From Tribonema minus (Eukaryota > Sar > Xanthophyceae > Tribonematales > Tribonemataceae), in NCBI GenBank assembly GCA_017506865.1, contig JAFCMP010000525.1, positions 186,001 to 250,000 on the forward strand: 64,000 nt of DNA, read 5' to 3'. Below the pieces are notes generated by a model. The model did not search any database. It was not told the DNA's origin and saw only the letters and a program-made list of their open reading frames with translations. Positions 58,961 through 64,000 of the stretch are shown piece by piece. Positions within the stretch are counted from its first letter, which is position 1; each line of letters begins with the position of its first letter. A program made the translations under genes and the position numbers.

Positions 58961-58994
58961 CGTTGCCTCAACTTGTGCGCAATCAGAGACCTGA
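53377..58994 (+). pseudogene. TraB/PrgY-like domain protein, copy 2 (frameshifted)
   Basis: First exon from 53377 (MQRLLAVPVLGMRHLRL..; ends near 53700; its donor phase does not match exon 2, unlike copy 1). Exon at 54231-54314 (LPRLPRDTVSRLTDG, RTLYIIGVVQG). Exon 57428-57700 (PDAMLHDSSSG to ILEWAQ). Last exon from 58318 (SYWDEKV, VSVGRPHADTVRAMARAIAE), which loses frame after QPQCG at about 58550-58570. The correct frame resumes as KFVPTCNIDEDMKRRDE and continues to NNPLLYEA-type (DNPLLYEAFVTEQG) and LLVGVAHQSAVEQHL. Relative to copy 1 this is a small indel with no splice signals to bypass it. It is either a decaying paralogue or contains a sequence error. Confidence 0.45.
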
Positions 58995-60122
58995 GAGTCA
59001 CAATTGTTAACAGAAGCTGCTCTAGCACGTCCGACTGTGTGCGGCATGCCTGCAAGACGTGGGCAAATTGAGAGGAAGTCAACTGGCGCTCGTACAGAAA
59101 GTGTGTGTTTGTGGAAGCAACACTTGTAAATTCTTAAGCTTATTGATCGCTCAGACTGGCAGATTGTCCTTGAGCAAGTCACTCAGGCTGTGCGTGATGT
59201 GCCAAGTGGGTGTGGCGCCATGATATGCCTAGGCTGCAACCAATTCAAGCAAGCAAGACCAACATTGTACTTTGAAGTACATATAGTTCTTGCCTGCCTC
59301 ACTCTGTGTGCCCTTGCTGTCGCTCAATGCCACACATTCAAGTTGGCCAATGATGCTTAGCCTGGCCCACTGGCAGTGATCTTGCTCTGCCACTTGTGTA
59401 GGTATCACCGCTCAATGTCAATTGTATTGGCTCATCATTGTTCACTGTTTCCTGTATGACACAGCGACTGTCCCCTGTGACTGCACATGATCGGGCATGC
59501 TTGCGCTGCGTGTTGTGCAAAGCCATACGGTAATGATACAATGTGAATGGCATCATATGTCCAAATTGTGCCCACATCTACTACCGTAATTGATAGTACT
59601 ACACACACAGGACATGCTGCCACAGCACCGTGTGACACTGTTGGGAACTACTTAAGGTGTGCTGTCAGAGCGGAGTGGCCTTCCACTGCTACTGTGACGT
59701 TGACCTGCTTAGTGGCCGAACAGAGCTCATGTTCTTTTTGAGGGTATCCGCTGATGAGGTATATGCACTGCGCAGCACTATATCCTTCACACTCTGGATT
59801 TGCGTCCAGGCATTGTCAACAATTGCCATGCATGCACATGTCTTGGTATACTGTGTTAAATATGCTCATTGAGCATCATGAGCTATTGTGGTGAGGCGAC
59901 CCTAGGTGGAGCCGTTGTTGAAGTAGGGTTGCGTAACCGCCGGTGCGCGACATGCCTTGTGTGCTATATATAAGATCCCAACACCATGACTTCCTGACAG
60001 GACTTCTCTCCACTGCCTTTCGCCGCTTGGCTATGCTCTCATTTGATATGGGTTTGCACACAGCACATGGGCATGTGGAAGTGACGTCTCAGGAGTCGTA
60101 AGGTGTGTAGTTCTAGCAGGAG
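58995..60122. other. Intergenic region, little visible
   Basis: No convincing gene. A TATA-like CTATATATAAG at 59961-59971 is followed by a short unique stretch and could be a promoter or part of an old LTR. 59267-59280 is a GTACTTTGAAGTAC palindrome containing GAAGTAC. Confidence 0.35.
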
Positions 60123-60590
60123 TTCATAAACACAGCAGTGAGGCAACTCATGCTTACTATGGCAGCGCTCCGCGCAACAACAGCACGCCAGCGCTGCACG
60201 TTCCGGCGCACGCGAGAGGACGCAGCATAAGGCGGACGTACAGTGCGGCGGCCGGCAGCAGTGTCGGGCGGCCGCTCACACGGCGGCAGCAGAAAAGGAG
60301 GGAGTATTGGGCGGCTTACACGCCTGAGGAGCAGCAGCATCTGCGCGATCACAAGGCGAGGCGCAAGGTGATGCTCACGCGCTGCGTCAGCAAGGCGGGA
60401 GGCAGCGATGGCGCGCAGCTGCCGCCAGACTTGGCAGCAGCAGGTGCGCACAGCGGCGCACACTTAAGCGCAGCTGTGGCGCTCCGCAGCAATCTGGCTC
60501 CTCATCATAGCGCATATTGCGCTGATGTTTGTGAGACACACGCAGCAGCAGCTCTCCTCTGTGCCATGTGTCTTACAGATACACCTTGAG
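60123..60590 (+). CDS. Exon-like ORF, hypothetical basic protein
   Basis: Open frame of about 155 codons, rich in Arg/Ala/Gln: RRTYSAAAGSSVGRPLTRRQ.. then EYWAAYTPEEQQHLRDHKAR and a Cys-containing tail ending CLTDTP (stop about 60588-60590). GC content and codon use resemble exons elsewhere in the window. No family recognised; a CAG|GTGCGC at about 60444 could be an internal donor. Confidence 0.3.
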
Positions 60591-61197
60591 TAGCTGGGCC
60601 TGCTCAGCTCGGTCAGTTACACATATGAGAGCGCTTGGCATATTGCACGTTAGCAATGGCATGACAGGAGGCGTTTGCAGGTCTAGTTCTGGGCCTGTAC
60701 GTGTAAGACACCACACTGCTTCGGTACAAGCTCAGCATTGTAGTGTCTGGGGGCGATGTCATACAGGTACCGAGACACGTGCATGGCACATGTGTCGACA
60801 ACACCTGGACGCACACTATTAGTAATTTATTGTGCTCACTGCCAATGGCGTACTGCTAACGGCGTACTGCTAGAACTACACCCCTCACCATTTTCAAGCC
60901 TTGAGACATCAATATTATGTTTATGGATATCCCACGCGTGTACATGCCCAAATCAATGGAATTTGTAACATAGCCAGCAGCCAACACAGCTGCACTAGTG
61001 GTGTGGTGCCACTGGCCCACAGTTGGTGCCACAACTCCTTGACTCGGCATTCACAGCGAGGTGATCAGAGCAAGCCGCAGATCACTCTTGTCACCAGCCC
61101 TCTGCTACCTCGCAACTTCGGTGCAGACAACGTCGGTGATGTGATCCGGTACTACAGCAGCTGCCTGGTTGGTCTCGCGGCCGCCTTGTAGCGTACC

Positions 61198-62000
61198 ACC
61201 CTCGCCATTCACGGCACACCTTCGATGTGCTGTTCACAGGCGAAGCACGGCCACGGCGCCTGCGCTTGCGTGAGGGGTACTACAAAGTCAACGAGCAAGA
61301 CGCCAACGCTCCGCTGACGGATCCCCCCCATAGCACTTGGAACCTCATCGTCGACCACCAAGCCGACACACCCGTGTCCATTGAGAGTTCCTTGGCTTAC
61401 GTCCGTGCTGTGCTTTAGCCGCCCCCGGATTCACCCTGTGGGGCTCGCCATCCCTTTTACCGCTCTGACTCGAACAGCTTTTTGACACCAGCCACTCATG
61501 TGTCAACATACAGTCTTAGAGTGCGAGTCCTGTGGGCCCAATGTGCCTCTGTTTGCAGCGCTGATCCCTGAGACCGCCGTCGAGGACGACGACGAATCGA
61601 AGAAGGGGGAGCTGTTACGGATTGTACATTGTGGTATCCGTGTCTGATGATGCCATTATTAGGGCATACCCCTGGTATGTCGGGTGATGATGCAGGGTTT
61701 CATACAAGTTACTCCTGAGTCAGATCCCCTGGATTGTGCCGAGGGTCCAATTGCAACTTGCCAAAAAGGCAGCTGCACAATCACTCTCTCTCCATCTCTC
61801 CCTCCTGGCACAAGACAGCTATAGCTGAGGACACCCCCACCTCCACAGGTCTCCACCAACAACAAGGTAAGTTAGCATGCTGTAGCACACTGCTGAGCTC
61901 TCCTAAAACACATGCAGCCGCACAACACCAATTCCGAGGGCACAACACAGCCTGTCCTTACCCCGACGGAACAGCAGGCGCCAAACACTGCAGGCATTGA
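61198..62000 (+). mobile_element. Possible 3' end of an LTR retroelement
   Basis: Short ORFs (FDVLFTGEARPRRLRLREGY..; then LECESCGPNVPLFAAL, VEDDDESKKGEL) are followed by a purine tract AAGAAGGGGGA (61600-61610) and TGTTACGGATTGTACA from 61613, the arrangement of polypurine tract then LTR start. No second LTR, integrase or RT is visible, and the right end is undefined. Confidence 0.25.
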
Positions 62001-62002
62001 CC

Positions 62003-62415
62003 GGATCCCATATTTGGGCCAGCCTGGCCCAATTAACTATTTGGGCCAGGGGGGTTGAACACCCCCCAGCAAGTGCACATTTGAAGTGTGCGTGTTCGCA
62101 GCAGTCGCCCTTGCGTTTCTGGCGCTACGCACAGTGCGGAGGCCGTGTTGACGGCTCATTCTGTTGTAAAACACCAGCGGTCTGTGGTCTGGCGATGCAA
62201 TGGCGTGGCTGGTGCGGGCAGCTGTCATAGGCAAGTGTTTCGAAGCGAAAGTCTGCAACTGTTGCTCTTATCCTTCGTGCGCTGTCTATGCTGTGGCGAA
62301 TGCAGTGCTTGGTTTGCAAGAATTTGGAGTATTTCAGTCAACATGCAGAAATCTGCACCGGCATACACGGCAGCAGCAACCAGATTTGGCAGTCAGCACA
62401 AAGAGCAAGCACTCA

Positions 62416-62456
<41 letters not shown>

Positions 62457-62796
62457 ATTGCTGCTGGCGGTGCTGCTATTACTGCCACAACTGCGAGACC
62501 AGTGGCTATGGTTATTATCGCTGGCGACATTGTAGGGCGACGATAGCTTTCTGCAGCAGGCTGCTGTGCTCAGGTTGCGCTTGCCGTTCGTGTGTTGCTG
62601 CTTTACCACTGCCAGTGACGCAGCTGTGGTTGCTCAAAGCTGCTTACAACTGCAGCATATGTGCACCTGACCTGTAGGCTGTAGGCTTTGTGGCTCTTGC
62701 CTTGATATGACTTGAGACTGAGCTACTGCTTGTGCACGGCGCGAGTGCTTGTCCCATACTTGTTGGATCCCGCATATGGGCCAGCCTCACCCATTC
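62003..62796. repeat. About 30-bp direct repeats bounding a 0.76-kb segment
   Basis: GGATCCCATATTTGGGCCAG (62002-62021 region) and GGATCCCGCATATGGGCCAG (about 62766-62785) are related, each followed by CCT..CCCA. The segment between holds a CTG microsatellite (62419-62452). Confidence 0.4.
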
Positions 62797-62881
62797 AATG
62801 TTGAGGCCTCAGAGCCACGTCATCCATTCATTCAGCACTGCCGCCTCGCTGCTGCTGCTACGTGAGCGCCAGAACTAACAG

Positions 62882-63077
62882 GCAGTAGGAGGGCTGGCTC
62901 TGTGGCAGGCGCTGGCGGCAAAGGGAGGCCGCTGCTGCGACAGCCCCAGTCTCACAGGCAGTAGAAGGACTTTGTAGACAAGCGCGGGCGGCGAATGGAG
63001 GCCAATGGCGGCATGGAGACTGGTTGCAATGGCGAAAGCGCTCCAACGGCATTACAGCGGCGTTGTGTAGTGATCAG
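62882..63077 (+). CDS. Exon-like segment with a duplicated start
   Basis: CTCACAG|GCAGTAGAAGGAC at 62958 opens a 40-codon frame (AVEGLCRQARAANGG.. to ALCSDQ) that ends at a GTAAAG donor at 63078. An upstream copy of the same acceptor and start lies at 62882 (AVGGLALWQALAAKGG). Could be an internal exon of a gene continuing outside the window. Confidence 0.25.
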
Positions 63078-64000
63078 GTAAAGCGGTATACTAAAGGCTC
63101 TCAAACTGGCTTTTTTCGCTTGTGTGCTTTACTGAGGCGCTGTGTGAATACCTCTCCGTTCGCGCAACATTGCATTGAACCAGGCTCCAAACAGAGTTGG
63201 TTTACCACGTCAAGCAGACAAGGAGGCAATGATGCAAGCATCGGCTCACCACCAGCAGCAGCAGCAACAGCAGCAATTGAAACGCAGCCGCTGGTGCGTG
63301 CTGCTGCTGATGTTAGCATGCTACATGCAGGTTTTTTTGTGGTTGCTGCGCAATTCCCATATGCTCCTGGCCTTAGTCGCCCGCAAGTGCATGCCAAGCG
63401 CACTAGCAGTTGCTCTGCAGGAGTCGCAGCAGTAGCAGCGCAACGGTCACTGGATACGGTACAACAATAGAGTGAAAGCGCGGGCCAAAATAAATATAGG
63501 AACGCATGGTTTTTTTCGACTTCAGTGCAATATTCTGACGACCACATGTGCTCATTCAAGGTGGCACATGGCAGATGTTCTGATGCTATCTGTTGAAGAG
63601 TGTGATTGAGACAGCTTACACACGCACCTTCCGTTTACTGCATGTTATGGTTCCACTAAATGTTATGGTTCCACTGTTAATGTGTTCAGTCACTACCGTC
63701 AACGCGGTCTACCATACCGTAAGGCAATTATCTAGTACAAGTCTACACCACGTGTCGTTATTTAGGGGTACAGCAACAAACGATTTTTTGGAAAGCGTAT
63801 CCCACACGTGAAGACAAAGCTGAAAAGTGCCAGAGATACTGCAAAATTCAAATGTATCAATGCAGGCCAGAGCGGCTGAGTTGTGGCGTCATGCATGTGC
63901 ATGTTGATGTGATTGGACACGCTCCCGAGCAATAGAAAGATGAAGGACCACTGATTTGCACGGAGACCGTTGGGTTTGACAGGATTGCGCATGCTGGAGA
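63078..64000. other. No gene assigned
   Basis: Contains a CAG run (63252-63275) and a short direct repeat TGTTATGGTTCCACT (63644 and 63660). No exon could be supported. Confidence 0.4.

Noticed and set aside
59961-59971. TATA box promoter
   Set aside because: CTATATATAAG is suggestive but no gene follows within a reasonable distance, so it is mentioned only in the region note.
1-64000. CRISPR arrays, bacterial operons, tRNA or rRNA genes
   Set aside because: The tandem repeats are exon/intron or microsatellite repeats without regular spacers; no rRNA block was recognised, and no tRNA was noticed by eye, though a covariance search could not be run.

Overview
This window reads as eukaryotic nuclear DNA, probably from a photosynthetic stramenopile (ochrophyte) alga. 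I infer this from four things: spliceosomal introns with GT..AG borders in almost every gene; GC-rich, alanine-heavy exons with GCT/CAG runs; scattered TTAGGG telomere-type repeats; and a protein whose N-terminus looks like a bipartite complex-plastid presequence (signal peptide followed by Phe). A long family of 27-residue ankyrin units (GHLEVLQWLRANGCPWD type) also fits such genomes. The species call is tentative.

Layout. (1) 1-8935, + strand: the 3' part of a multi-exon gene ending in a 3.3-kb Ala/Ser/Gly-rich exon with a C-terminal membrane helix; a 475-bp TA-flanked MITE sits in its first intron. (2) 10841-11740, +: an intronless ankyrin-repeat protein. (3) about 12043-29910: a cluster of non-LTR retrotransposons. 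One intact 1779-codon element (zinc fingers, reverse transcriptase, restriction-like endonuclease) lies on the - strand. It is head-to-head with a + strand chain of about nine more copies, nearly all 5'-truncated, from two families (A and B), joined end to end at AGTACAA. (4) 31406-33169, -: a putative plastid-targeted membrane protein. (5) 33322-36643, +: exons of a small unknown protein. (6) 36705-44638, +: a complete inositol-monophosphatase-family gene whose eight exons join in phase to a 302-residue protein. (7) 44355-58990: a tandem segmental duplication of about 7-8 kb carrying two copies of a gene that resembles the TraB/PrgY family; the second copy is frameshifted and starts with a duplicated IMPase last exon. 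(8) 59000-64000: sparse region with isolated exon-like ORFs and a possible 3' end of an LTR element.

Two patterns are not explained by ordinary annotation. First, the retrotransposon chain grows at its own 3' terminus, and a palindromic copy of the target (TTGTACTTC-N6-GAAGTACAA) lies exactly between the two oppositely oriented sides. Similar ACTT-N2-AAGT palindromes are dispersed over the rest of the window and could be empty targets. Second, the introns of several genes contain partial copies of the neighbouring exon, usually the 3' half of the exon plus its 5' splice site, often still in frame. In the IMPase gene five of the six exons that have a downstream intron and encode the catalytic domain are followed by such copies (one to five each).

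Exon boundaries are hand-derived from splice signals, phase and protein similarity remembered from families; no alignment or transcript was available.
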